This document shows positions 51,800 through 61,320 of a stretch of DNA of 64,000 bases, one piece after another (position 1 is the stretch's first letter; every line of letters starts with the position of its first letter). The stretch is from Pseudoips prasinana (Eukaryota > Arthropoda > Insecta > Lepidoptera > Nolidae): contig OX621246.1 of assembly GCA_951640165.1 (NCBI GenBank), forward strand, positions 34,428,501-34,492,500. Direction: 5' to 3'. The notes below the pieces were generated by a model, which saw only the letters and a program-made list of their open reading frames with translations, had not been told where the DNA came from and searched no databases. The translations under genes were made by a program, and so were the position numbers.

Positions 51800-52525
51800 C
51801 AGCTACTGAGAAACACTGCCAGAAAACTCAGTAGGAATCCTTTTTTTAAATAGTTATTTCTTACATAAAATTATGTATATTGTATCCAAATGTGCTCTAC
51901 TTTAGAGCGACTCAATACCAAGCTGTTTTGTCACTTAAATAATCAGAAGTTTTGTAGTAAGCCCTGCTACACAATTTGGCTTTTATAATTCTTTTAAACC
52001 TATTCTTGACATTTCTCGGATATCATTGGGAAGTTTGTTATAGAACCTTATACATTGCCCCATAGAAGAGTTACTTAATTTGTGGAGACGGGTGGTATGT
52101 AGCACAAGGTTATGCTTATTCTAGCATTTATATTATGAGTATCACTCCTTTTAGAGAAAGAGTCTTTAGTTTTATGCATATAAAGTAGATTGTCATATAT
52201 GTAGATATATACTGACATGCTACAGTCACAATGTTAATCTCTGTAAACTTCTATCTTAAAGATTCTCGCGAACTAACCTTTTTGCAATACAAATATGGTG
52301 TAAATGTCAGTGCTACCCCATAGAAGAATTCCATAGGACATTATCTATGAAAATAACTGAAATAAACCAGTATCCACATCAGTAAGCCGTATTATAGATT
52401 TCACTGTATATACAGCAGAACTTAATTTGCCTAATAGGTTTTCTATTTATGGGCCCATTGTAGTTTTGAGTCAATTGTGATACCCAAGAACACATTTGTC
52501 TCAAAACGTCTGGTGAATGCGTTTA
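51800..52525 (-). pseudogene. Decayed Jockey-type LINE ORF2, 3' half
   Basis: Minus-strand frames with several stops and shifts read ITIDSKLQW, YFSYF, ESLR, then MGQCIRFYNKLPNDIREMSR and AYYKTSDYLSDKTAW. These are successive landmarks of the C-terminal third of lepidopteran Jockey ORF2 (LGITxDSKLQW ... GQCIRFYNKLPxxI ... YYxxxDYLxDKxAW). Too damaged to be functional. Confidence 0.72.
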
Positions 52526-53054
52526 ACTTGACGAATGCAGTTAGCCTACGAGGCTATCACTGCTTCACTGGACTACAGCGGCGACCGAGCCGTCAAACCA
52601 TCTAGCAAAATAAAAACTACAAACTGAGTACCCACGCCGGAGGGCACTCTATTTGGGGTGCGAATCGCAACTCAGGGCGAATCTGACAGGGAGATGCGAG
52701 AGGACGTATCGTTTTAGGGATGTCTTGTGCAACTTTCGCTCTACGTTAATACGCGACGCGGGCTGTTCTTCAAATTTAGGTTCGGAGAGGGCATTTCATC
52801 GATTCGAATGCAAACTAAGGGTCATGGCGGACGCTGGTTCGCGGTCGTACTCTTGTCCGGCGAGTACGAAGTATCAGTTAGTGGGCAATTTTGCGAAAGT
52901 GTCTGATCGTCTTGACTTTCCGTGACGAGAGTGTTACAAAAACTGTGAACGAAGTTAGTGAAGATAGAAAGAGAGAGAGAGAGAGAGTAATGTTTCGTAT
53001 ATTTCTTTAGGGGCAAAAGAGAGAGGTAGACCACACATTTTTTTTTCCTCATAG
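52526..53054. other. Unassigned GC-rich block with (GA)n
   Basis: 52560-52930 is GC-richer than its surroundings (GTCATGGCGGACGCTGGTTC) and contains a 90-codon open frame without ATG support. A (GA)n run lies near 52971-52988. It leads directly into the minisatellite ORF at 53055 and could be the 5' region of the same unknown element. Confidence 0.35.
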
Positions 53055-53567
53055 TCAGTTACGTTTCGTATATCTAAGTGGGGCGCATTGGTACCATTAA
53101 AGCGCGACCGTCATTATAGACAGAAATTACGAAAAAGCAGAGACAGAAATTACAAAGCGCTAAGACGGAAATTACTAAAAAGCAGAGACAGAAATTACAA
53201 AGCGCTAAGACAGAAATTACTAAAAAACAGAGACGGAAATTACAAAGCGCTAAGACAAAAATTACTTAAAAGTAAAAACAGATGACTAAAGGCAAAGCAC
53301 GATCCTCAGGATCTTTATTTCCACGACCAATCTCACTTAAACCTAATCCATCACTTCAAAGAGCACTTACAACATCTACGTATCCATCGACAGGCCAAAA
53401 GGAAAAACGGTGCGCTTGTAAATCACAGACTAATTTACACAAATAGTGCATGTAATATTGGCCATGCTCCAAACGGAGATGTATGGCCGGTAATCGGTGC
53501 ACCAGATCTGACGGTTAGTCACCCGCTCGGATTAGCACGATTTATTGGTGGTCGACTGTATTATTGA
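53055..53567 (+). CDS. Unidentified repeat-bearing open frame with one in-frame stop
   Basis: The frame is open from 53055 to a TGA at 53283-53285, then open in the same frame to a stop at 53565-53567. There is no ATG at the start. The first part holds three to four copies of a 15-residue basic repeat (KSRDRNYKALRRKLL). The second part reads DPQDLYFHDQSHLNLIHHFK and later NGDVWPVIGAPDLTVSHPLG. I recognise neither part. The repeat is preserved at the protein level, hinting at past selection or simply a 45-bp period. It may belong to an unknown retroelement. Confidence 0.35.
53118..53282. repeat. 45-bp minisatellite, ~3.5 units
   Basis: Unit: AGAGACAGAAATTACAAAGC plus GCTAAGACAGAAATTACTAA plus AAAGC. 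Because 45 is a multiple of three the reading frame is kept across units. Confidence 0.85.
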
Positions 53568-53626
53568 AAGTTGGGCTGCTTTCATCTCTTGCGCCGTTTT
53601 GGAGGATACACGCGTTTGTGGGAGAT

Positions 53627-53878
53627 AATAATAATAATAATATCTAGGGACAATGTCACACAGATCATCCTAGCCCCAAACTAAGCAAAGCTTGTACTAT
53701 GGGTACCAGGCGACGATATACATACTTATATAGATAGCTAAATACTTATATATATAGAAAACATCCACGACTCAGAAACAAATATTCGTGCTCATCACAC
53801 AAATATTTGCACTTACCGGGATTCGAACCCAGGACCACCAGCTTCGTAGGCAGGAACACTACCAACTAGGCTACGGTC
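53627..53878 (-). repeat. tRNA-derived SINE family 1, copy 7
   Basis: Reverse complement of 10290-10553 with an (AAT)n tail. Its head abuts a second, inverted head fragment, giving the palindrome at 53860-53896. Confidence 0.87.
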
Positions 53879-53896
53879 ACCGTAGCCTAGTTGGTA
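53860..53896. repeat. Head-to-head SINE palindrome
   Basis: TACCAACTAGGCTACGGT, centre C, then ACCGTAGCCTAGTTGGTA. Two A-box regions point away from a common centre. Confidence 0.92.
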
Positions 53897-53944
53897 GATT
53901 GTATTTGAAGTGCGCATATAATAATTTCATAGGAACTTATAGTA

Positions 53945-54178
53945 GTATATAGTTGGTTGCACCGGTCCATAAGTCATCGGCGACGTTGAGCAACTAGGCT
54001 CGCGGTCAGTCCATAGATGGATGACCTCCAAAGTGGTTTAATTTCTGAGCGACTCCGTGCACCTTAAGCTGTCGGTCCCGGTTGTAGTCATTAGACAACA
54101 GTCGTTAAGCCATGTTAGAGGCCTATGAGGCGGCTTGAACAACTCTGACACTAGGGTAACCACTGCCACGATAAGTAA
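53945..54178 (+). repeat. 5S-rRNA-derived SINE
   Basis: GACGTTGAGCAACTAGGCTC then GCGGTCAGTCCATAGATGGA and TGACC resembles the 5S rRNA internal control region (GTTAAGCAAC, GCGGTCAGTACTTGGATGGG, TGACC). The body GTCGGTCCCGGTTGTAGTCA and GTCGTTAAGCCATGTTAGAG is a known lepidopteran repeat phrase. It is a SINE relic rather than a 5S gene: the flanking stems and terminator are absent. Confidence 0.65.
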
Positions 54179-54585
54179 GTAAGATATAGAAAACAATGAA
54201 AACTCTGTGATCTTCTTTGAAATCGGAAATCTGATTCGTTAACGAACTACTTCGCAAGCAGCGGAATGTATTCTGTTCGATCTGAGCGCTCCATAGATTG
54301 AGAAAGTCTAGGTGTGCGTGACTTTGCCAACAAGATATAGGAAAGTAGGTTGCGATCCATAACATCGCACGTAAAGCGGAGGCTATCAGTCTATGTAGAT
54401 AATTTGGCGCTATAGTTGTAAATTTGCGCCTCAGCCTCTGTATGCCTGACCAGGGCGAGCGTAGTTGCTCAACCTCGCCGATCACTTACAGATCGGTGAA
54501 TGCATATGGCAAAGTTGCCTAGTATATATAGTATATAGTATGTATAGTATATGAATAAACTTAACTCCAGAACAGACAATATAAT
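54179..54585. other. Unassigned, antisense open frame
   Basis: A 120-codon minus-strand open frame (54123-54485) overlaps the 5S-like SINE and has no family I can name. A small ATAGTATATA repeat follows at 54518-54552. Confidence 0.35.
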
Positions 54586-54838
54586 AATATCCTGGGACAT
54601 TATTCAACACGGCCATTTGATCCCAAACTAAGCGGAGCTTGTACTTACTTCGAAAACTAGATGTGCCCCGCGGTTTCACCCGCGTTAAACTTTACAAATG
54701 GGATATTACTTTTTTTTGTACTCTTTGACTCAGGACAAGCAGACATGTTCATGCACACAAATATCTGTCCTGGGTGGGAATTGAAAAAAAAAACAACCGA
54801 CCTCTGGCTAACCAGATAGATCAACTGGCCAGTCAGTT
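54586..54838 (-). repeat. tRNA-derived SINE family 2, split by a Helitron end
   Basis: ACGGCCATTTGATCCCAAAC at the left and GCAGACATGTTCATGCACAC at the right belong to one SINE. Between them (54657-54702) is a complemented Helitron 3' end (CTAGATGTGCCCCGCGGTTT). Confidence 0.68.
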
Positions 54839-54844
54839 ACTGGA

Positions 54845-55100
54845 TCATCATCATTATTAGCCTGATATTGCCTACTGCTGGACATAGGCCACCCCCAAAG
54901 CATTCTAAAATCTTGCCATTTGGAGGGATCGCCTTAATCACCGCGCTTGGTATGCGAGTTGATGGACGGAGTTTCGTGGTAGCTAGTATACAGGTGAGGA
55001 TGCTGTCTGACTATGGTATCCCTTAGGCGCCTTTTACGGCCCTCACGGGATGGTATAGGGTGGCCCTGTTATTCTTTCTAAGCCGGAAACCACACAGTAC
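54845..55100. repeat. Dispersed repeat (CTGCTGGACATAGGCC)
   Basis: TGCCTACTGCTGGACATAGG with CATTTGGAGGGATCGCCTTA is the common lepidopteran phrase, also at 9085 and 10554. Includes CGGCCCTCACGGGATGGTAT. Confidence 0.55.
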
Positions 55101-55192
55101 AGTCAGTTATTTGCATTCTTAAAATATTGACCACTTTTATAGTTTTAAATAACCATGTGCTCAATCCTAGTTACGTTTGAACTACTAATCTA

Positions 55193-56784
55193 CACACATC
55201 AACAAAGTCTAGGGATACGTTATTTTGAAATCAAACATGGCTTTATTGTTTAAAACCTATTTAGTTTCCTTAAAAAGTTTATTTACAGATTTAAACCTTG
55301 TCTATTCTTTATTCAAAATTTAAAAATTAAAATGAGAAACAAATGAAAACACGCAAAGCACAGCGCAATCTTGAGTTGTATCTAATTTCAAGAAGTTGCA
55401 TTAAAATTTTTTTTGCGTGTTAATTGAAGAAAACCTGATAAATTGTTTTATTTTCTTTTCTCAATTGGTTGTGTAAGCTTTTTAGCGTCATGCCACGCCA
55501 TCATTTGAGTCGAGATGAAATGTTACGGGCAGTTGGCATGTTACAAAACGGTGCTATTCAACGCGTCGTTGCTGAGTCTCTGGGCACAAGCCAAAATGTG
55601 GTATCCAGGCTGTGGTCACGTTATCGCGCTACTGGAGATGTGGCAGAACGGCACACAGGTAGATATCGTGTTACCACTCAGAGACAGGATCGATTTCTCC
55701 AAATGACCGCCAGAAGACTACCCAATATCACAGCGATGCAACTAGTGCAAAGGCTCCAGGAGGGTCAGCAGCTGCTGGTGAGCGACCAAACCGTGCGAAG
55801 GAGGCTGCATGAAGTTGGTCTTCATGCTCGCAGACCGCTACGAGTCCCAGCGCTGCGACGTGGCAATCGCGGTAGGCGACTTTTATGGGCTCAAGAACAT
55901 TTGACATGGAGTGATCAACAATGGTCATTGGTGCTGTTCACTGATGAGTCCCGCTATGGATTTCATCCAGATTCGAGACGAACACGCGTTTGGAGAACTC
56001 CAGGCAGGGTCAGCCGTCTCCGACATCCACAGGAGGTCCACTCTTACCAAGGCGGGACAATTATGGTGTGGGCAGGAATACGAATCGGCGGACGAACCCA
56101 ACTCATTTGGATTCAGGGCAGCATGACTGCCCATAGATACCGTGAGGAGGTAGTAGAACGTGTCATTGTCCCGCTCAGGGCCCTAACGGGGCAAGAATTT
56201 CAGCTCATGCATGACAATGCACCTTCCCATACAGCGCGGCTGGTGAGGGCCGCCCTTCGAGAACACGATGTTCAGGTATTAGATTGGCCTCCACAGTCGC
56301 CAGACTTAAACCCAATTGAACACGCCTGGGACATGTTACAGCGAAGAGCATTGAGGGATTTTCCGCCCAACTTGACAACAGAAGAACAACTTTTCGAACA
56401 TTTAAAAAGAACTTGGGACTGCATACCCCAGCAAGACATTGACACCTTAATTTTAAGTATGGAAAATCGTTGCCGCTGTGTGATTAATGTTAGAGGAGGA
56501 AATACCGATTACTGATTATCAGATTTGGTAAGATTTTTATTCATTTAATTCGATTGAATAATTTTATAAGAATAAAATGTTTTTGTTCACTCAGTAATTT
56601 TCTATGGCTTAATTAATTTAAGACTTTTATTAATTAGAAAAACAAAATCGCATCGTGTTGTTAATGTTTAAATATCGGCCATGAAATTATCTTTAATTCT
56701 TCCATTTACAGTCATAGCAAAATGTTTATAGTTTTCTAGATAATCAATGAAATGTTCAATATCCCTAGATTGTGTTGATGTGTG
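55193..56784 (+). mobile_element. Tc1/mariner-superfamily transposon, copy 2
   Basis: 1592 bp, flanked by TA (55191-55192 and 56785-56786). The same terminal repeats as copy 1 (10999-12584). It differs by an extra TTAATG near 56662 and by CATAGCAAAA for CATAACAAAA near 56715. Both copies have the same orientation, 44 kb apart. Confidence 0.96.
55490..56515 (+). CDS. Tc1-type DD34E transposase, copy 2
   Basis: A 341-residue transposase with the same sequence as the product at 11296-12321. Start at ATG 55490. The catalytic stretches FTDES, MHDNAPSH and NPIEHAWD are intact, with 34 residues between the second Asp and the Glu. Helix-turn-helix DNA-binding segments fill the first third. A weak nuclear signal may lie in RRPLRVPALRRGNRGRR. 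No promoter is identifiable beyond the 276-bp 5' region shared with copy 1. Two intact copies suggest ongoing or very recent activity. Confidence 0.95.
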   Translation: MPRHHLSRDEMLRAVGMLQNGAIQRVVAESLGTSQNVVSRLWSRYRATGDVAERHTGRYRVTTQRQDRFLQMTARRLPNITAMQLVQRLQEGQQLLVSDQTVRRRLHEVGLHARRPLRVPALRRGNRGRRLLWAQEHLTWSDQQWSLVLFTDESRYGFHPDSRRTRVWRTPGRVSRLRHPQEVHSYQGGTIMVWAGIRIGGRTQLIWIQGSMTAHRYREEVVERVIVPLRALTGQEFQLMHDNAPSHTARLVRAALREHDVQVLDWPPQSPDLNPIEHAWDMLQRRALRDFPPNLTTEEQLFEHLKRTWDCIPQQDIDTLILSMENRCRCVINVRGGNTDY

Positions 56785-56788
56785 TATT

Positions 56789-57091
56789 TCTATACATTCA
56801 ATAAAATCGTAGGAAAGTGAAAACTGTACATTGAATATTTTAAAGATAGGATACTTGGGGCATGATCTGCAATCGATATCGAAATCAAAAATATAGTTTT
56901 TAGAATTTTTGTCTGTTTGTCTGTATGTATGTCCGGGCTAAACTCAAAAAGTACTGCATGGATTTACTTCAAATTTTGAATGAATATTACTAAGAGGTCG
57001 GGTCAACATATAGGCTACATATTATCACGCTATAACCTACGGGGGAGGAACTGTGATAATTTTTAAAGTATAACGCGGGTGAAACCGCGGG
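56789..57091 (+). mobile_element. Non-autonomous Helitron family 2
   Basis: It starts TCTATACATTCAATAAAATC and ends ACGCGGGTGAAACCGCGGGT, CACAG, CTAG. It lies only a few bases from the right end of Tc1 copy 2, so the Tc1 inserted at or near the Helitron tip. Confidence 0.82.
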
Positions 57092-57804
57092 TCACAGCTA
57101 GTGTGTCATAAAATAGTAAAACGCCACCATAAAATGCTAACGCCAAAGTTTACCAAACGTTTTCAAAAACTGAACAAGGCGATTTGCTCAGTCCTACAAT
57201 GTGAGATCGCTTCTGGTTACTGACCAAATTAACATAGGCATTGTTAAACAAGCTGCCTTTTAGCAAATATATTTTATGTCTGCACTAAAAAACCTACCTA
57301 TTGTTGGTTGTGTCTCCGGTTAGTTCGACCCGCTCGCTACTGGACCCGCTAGTTCTCTTGACCACGTCATGTAATCATAACTCTAATCTTAATAGATTAG
57401 AGTTCATGACAGCTAAAATTCAGAGATAATTCTCTGAATTTTAGGTGTCATGAAATCATTATTGGTAGTGTCCGTTAGGTAGTTTTTGCGTGAAAGAGTA
57501 ACAAACATCCATACATCCACCATCTACTCACAAACTTTCACATTTACAATATTAGTAGGATAGTAGGATTAAAATCTGCAAACACCTCTAAACTAAAGTT
57601 CAGTGACTCTTTTATGTAGAGTTCCTGTGAAGTCAATTTCAAATGACAATGGGGGCACGAGCAGGACTCATTGTTTATCGTTAACAATGATTCCAGTTGC
57701 TCTTCAAACTGTAAAGTTGTATCTTTACAATACTAGTAAGGCGCCCCAAAACCTTCTTGAACTTTTAATTTCCAGTGAGGCAAATTGTTAGTATGCCACG
57801 TCAG
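57092..57804. other. Netrin intron with nested small hairpins
   Basis: ACTCTAATCTTAATAGATTA then GAGT is one hairpin (57380-57404). CTAAAATTCAGAGATAATTC then TCTGAATTTTAG is a second (57413-57444), inside a CATGACA/TGTCATG pair. A Helitron 5' fragment (minus) lies at 57463-57563. No gene. Confidence 0.5.
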
Positions 57805-58118
57805 TCATATACAGTATAAAAACAACTAAAAGGTGTTATAGAAGGCAACTATATTCATCAAGGAAATAATTAAAAGTGTTATAGAAGGCAACCATTAACA
57901 TCACCGAAACAACTTAAAAGTGTTATAGGAGGCAACCATATACAAAATAGAAGCAACTAAAAGTAATACAGAAGACATACATGCATCTACATCATCGTAA
58001 CAATTAGAAGGTTTTATAGAAGGCAACCATATACATCATCGATACAACTAAAAGGTGATATAGAAGGCAAACATATACCATCCTCGAAATACATAAAAAG
58101 TGTTATAGAAAGCAACTA
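57805..58118. repeat. ~50-bp minisatellite, left part
   Basis: Six to seven degenerate units carry AACTAAAAGGTGTTATAGAA then GGCAACCATATACATCATCG. The array is cut by a LINE at 58119 and resumes at 58743. Confidence 0.83.
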
Positions 58119-58742
58119 CCCACAGATATAGATAGGGTATTAATCTTGCAAAAAAAGTGTTTGAGAACAATCTTTAATTTAAAACAAACAGATTCGTGTC
58201 GTCCTATTTTTAGGAAACATAAATTGTTAACTGTTACATGTTTGTATATCCTGGAGTCCTGTCTATTTGTAAAAAAACATACACATATTTTTCAGCAAGC
58301 TACACACTATTATAATCCTAGAACGTTAAATATGAATAAACTGTTTCGCCCAAGAACTAATCTAACAGCTACGAATAATAATAGTTTCATCATGTTCATT
58401 AAAATATATAATAATATTCCTTATTCGTTCAGAGATTTAGCATTAAATAAATTTAAAGTACAATTGACACAGTAGCTCTCTGATAAATGCTTTTATAGCA
58501 TAAATGATTTTTTTCAATATAATAAATAATATCTCATATCTGTATCCGACATATTTTTAATTGTAATTTATTGTATTAATTGTGTATATAGTGACATTTT
58601 AACTTACATTCAAGATTTTTTAGTTTTTAAGATTTTGCATGTCATATCTTGTGACCAAACATGTGGAACATCATATGTTACATCAACATCTATTATTATG
58701 TACCATGTTTTATGAGCAAAATAAAATTATTGTATTCTATTC
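58119..58742 (+). pseudogene. 5'-truncated LINE inserted in the minisatellite
   Basis: The frame TDIDRVLILQKKCLRTIFNL ... CLYILESCLFVKKHTHIF ... FIMFIKIYNNIPYSF is the C terminus of Jockey-type ORF2. It is open to its stop at 58475, then a 3' UTR ending AATAAAATTATTGTATTCTA. It is younger than the array it splits and shares no close match with family A at 30613. Confidence 0.82.
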
Positions 58743-58850
58743 TATCGAAACAACTAAAAGGTGTTATAGAAACCAACCATATACATCAACGAAACAACTT
58801 AAAGGCTTTATACTCGTAGAAGGCGATCGTACACAGTATCGAAATTGTTT
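58743..58850. repeat. ~50-bp minisatellite, right part
   Basis: CGAAACAACTAAAAGGTGTT continues the array of 57805-58118 for two units, the last decayed. Confidence 0.8.
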
Positions 58851-59494
58851 AAGTAATAGTTGGTAAAATAAAACATAAAAAAGTATTACTAAAATAATAG
58901 TAAAATGCGCCTCAAAGACCACTTAATTTTTATGACCAGTATGGGAAAAGTGGTAGCTTCGCTCTACGTTAGCATGTTAGTCTTGAGATAAACTTTTGGT
59001 GAACATGGGATTCTCTGGAATTAATAAAACATTCAGTAGCAGCCCGCAGTCAAATAGACGTAGTCAACACTACCAGCTTTCTAGTTGGCGGTGTAAAGCT
59101 ATCGGTCCAGTAACTAATCGTGTCGTTCCGGATCGTGTCGGATGATCGATAGCCTGATTATAAGTGTGAGGAAAATATAAAGTACCTATCTATATCTGTG
59201 TTAGCACTTACTCGTACCCAACAATATCCTGCGGAGAGACTTGTCTAGTCACCATCGAGATTGGCCACCGTCGCTAAAATTAGCACCATTAGCCGAGTAA
59301 CAATGGCTGGTAACATTGTTGTAGATGGAAACGAGGTTCACAGTTTTAGAACTAGGTTTATTAGTTTTTCATTACAAAGATAAGCTTGCGTCTTTATGAC
59401 TTTGCGTTTCTCTAAACTATTAATTTCGCATCCAATAAAGCTTTTACCTGAAGGTACAGTCGGCATAATTAACATGCCTTCACTTCGTAAAATA
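58851..59494. other. Netrin intron, nothing recognised
   Basis: No supported gene. Moderately GC-richer near 59075-59150. Confidence 0.35.
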
Positions 59495-59752
59495 TTGTGC
59501 CGTTAGTCTAGTGGTCAGTGACCCTGACTGCTAAGACAGAGGTTGTGGGTTCGATTCCCACCCGGCACAAATCTTTGTGTGATGAACACGATTATTATGT
59601 TCTGTGTCTGGGTGTAATTAATCTATAATATGTATATATTTAGAAATATATAAGTATGTTTATCAGTTATCTGGTTGCCATAGTACAGGTTCTGCCTAGT
59701 TTGGGATCAGATGGCTGTGTGTTAGTTGTCCCAAAATATTTATTGGAACGAA
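59495..59752 (+). repeat. tRNA-derived SINE family 2 with near-intact tRNA head
   Basis: The first 72 bp (about 59500-59571) fold as a tRNA: acceptor GTGCCG pairs with CGGCAC, T stem GTGGG pairs with CCCAC around TTCGATT, and the anticodon arm holds GACTGCTAAGA, resembling tRNA-Ser(GCT). The body continues with GATGAACACGATTATTATGT to TTTGGGATCAGATGGCTGTG, so it is a SINE and not a free tRNA gene. Confidence 0.8.
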
Positions 59753-60045
59753 GTTCCTTATCGCGCATTGTGAAAGGGGGCTAGACGGAAAAAATACTTA
59801 CGAAAAGTTGTCACGACTCTTTTTGCAGCTGTGCGGCGTGCGCACGTTTCTCTGTTTGTCTCTCTCTCTCTCTCTTATGGAAAGCAAGCCAGATATTTTC
59901 ATTTCTATTTCGCATTGAACAGTGTGGTGTCGCGACGATTAGTTTTGTTGAGTGTATACAGGTTTTTTGTACATAATAAATAATAAGAAATAACTTCGTT
60001 CCATCCGGGTGTCCCTTGACACCTCTCAAGGTTTTTATTTATAGT
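59753..60045. repeat. Probable MITE (GGAACGAAGTT ends)
   Basis: GGAACGAAGTTCCTTATCGC at the left and AACTTCGTTCC at 59992-60002 form short inverted ends, followed by GGTGTCCCTTGACACC, itself a palindrome. A (TC)n run lies at 59856-59874. No transposase. Confidence 0.45.
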
Positions 60046-61199
60046 TATTCCCTAATACTCAGGGATTTAACTCACTAAAAGATCCGCGAATGCTGTTTTG
60101 TTTTTATAAAACTGTAGTACAATACAGCCTGCAATGATCTATGAATCAGAGTGCTGGTCGATTAACAAGTAATAAACGAATAAAACGGAAGTTTAGTTAG
60201 TAAAATTAATGTTTGCGCTTGACTGATAGTAGTAGATGCTAAGTGAAGATTTGGTCTAGGGTGGACCGCGCGTACCCATTAGACGCCTGTTCACTCTAGC
60301 CTTGAATAAACCCATGTTATAATAATAATAATTTATTTCGGTGATCCATAAAGTGTTAGTTATAAAAGTCTTAACGCCGATACGTTCAATTAAAATTTAA
60401 ATTCAAATTAAAACAAATAAGCAAGTAATAAACAATCATCAAATTAAAATCTAACATTAAAATGTATTAGGGAATGTCAGGTCGTAATAATATGTTTAGC
60501 TATTCAGCCCAATAGTACCTTTATGCAGTCACTAGTGTTGCTTTTATGCTGGATGTGTTTGAGCTTCACTGATTTCACCTGATGGTATATGAAGATGTGG
60601 TCTAGGGTGGACTGTGCGTACCTGTAAGATGCCTGTTCAGGCTAGCCTTCAATAAACCCACGTTATATGAGTCTGAATAAGGTGACTGATCGGAGGATCT
60701 GTCCATTTTCGTGGAAGAACACGCTGAGTCGATGACACAAGTTCCTCCATAAAGTGTCGGCAAAACGATGTTTGTAATCTTCAATAGCAAGTACCGTGTC
60801 TTCGTATAACAATGTTTACAATTTCCTCTCCGCACCTCTTCGAAATATGTCATCATTTCCCTCTGACGTCGACGTCCACCGTAAATTAGCACATGTTTTG
60901 ACGGTAATACGGTAATTTCGCAACAAAACGCATAAAATGCAAGTGTTATAGCTAAAAGAGTTGCTGTTTTTGTGCGTATATTTGCGGTAAAATCGTAAAC
61001 GATATTTGATAGGATAGTATGTTTGCCAGGTGCTTGTGGGCGTTTAGTAATAAGCAGTGTTCTTTGGGAAATGATACCTATGACGTTAATTTACCGGTAT
61101 TAGAATTAGAGCGCGATCTTTGTCATATACACAATGTCCGCTTTAATAATGACTTCTAATATTTAAACAACAATATAGTTATTTTGTTGAATTTTAAAA
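60046..61199. other. Netrin intron with duplicated segment
   Basis: GGTCTAGGGTGGACCGCGCG ... TAAACCCATGTTATA (60252-60322) and GGTCTAGGGTGGACTGTGCG ... TAAACCCACGTTATA (60599-60668) are a diverged direct duplication flanking a probable minus-strand LINE tail at about 60325-60480. A 96-codon antisense open frame is unassigned. Confidence 0.45.
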
Positions 61200-61320
61200 T
61201 CGGGACTAGTCCCTCCCTCTTACCCACCACTGCAACTCCTGTAAGCCAGGATCAACAGTGGCACACAATGAAATGACACTGAGCGGTGAAGCTCAGGCAT
61301 GTCCCGGGGAATCGCTTTAA
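61200..61320. repeat. Host repeat, left half, at the piggyBac target
   Basis: GTCCCTCCCTCTTACCCACC and CAGTGGCACACAATGAAATG match 29440-29520. It is cut by the piggyBac element at TTAA and resumes at 62290. Confidence 0.68.

Noticed and set aside
53945..54060. 5S rRNA gene
   Set aside because: Only the internal control region is similar; the pairing ends and T-rich terminator are missing and the sequence continues as a known repeat.
54123..54485. 120-codon minus-strand ORF as a gene
   Set aside because: It overlaps the 5S-like SINE, shows no known domain, and has no splice or start support.
55925..56134. Antisense and shifted ORFs inside both Tc1 copies
   Set aside because: They are shadows of the GC-richer transposase frame and appear identically at 11731-11940.
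57805..58850. Possible CRISPR-like array of ~50-bp units
   Set aside because: Units are degenerate with no distinct repeat/spacer division, no cas genes, and the genome is eukaryotic. It is a minisatellite.
59500..59571. Candidate tRNA-Ser(GCT) gene
   Set aside because: It folds almost like a tRNA but runs straight into the SINE family 2 body and has no Pol III terminator after the acceptor stem, so it is a SINE head.
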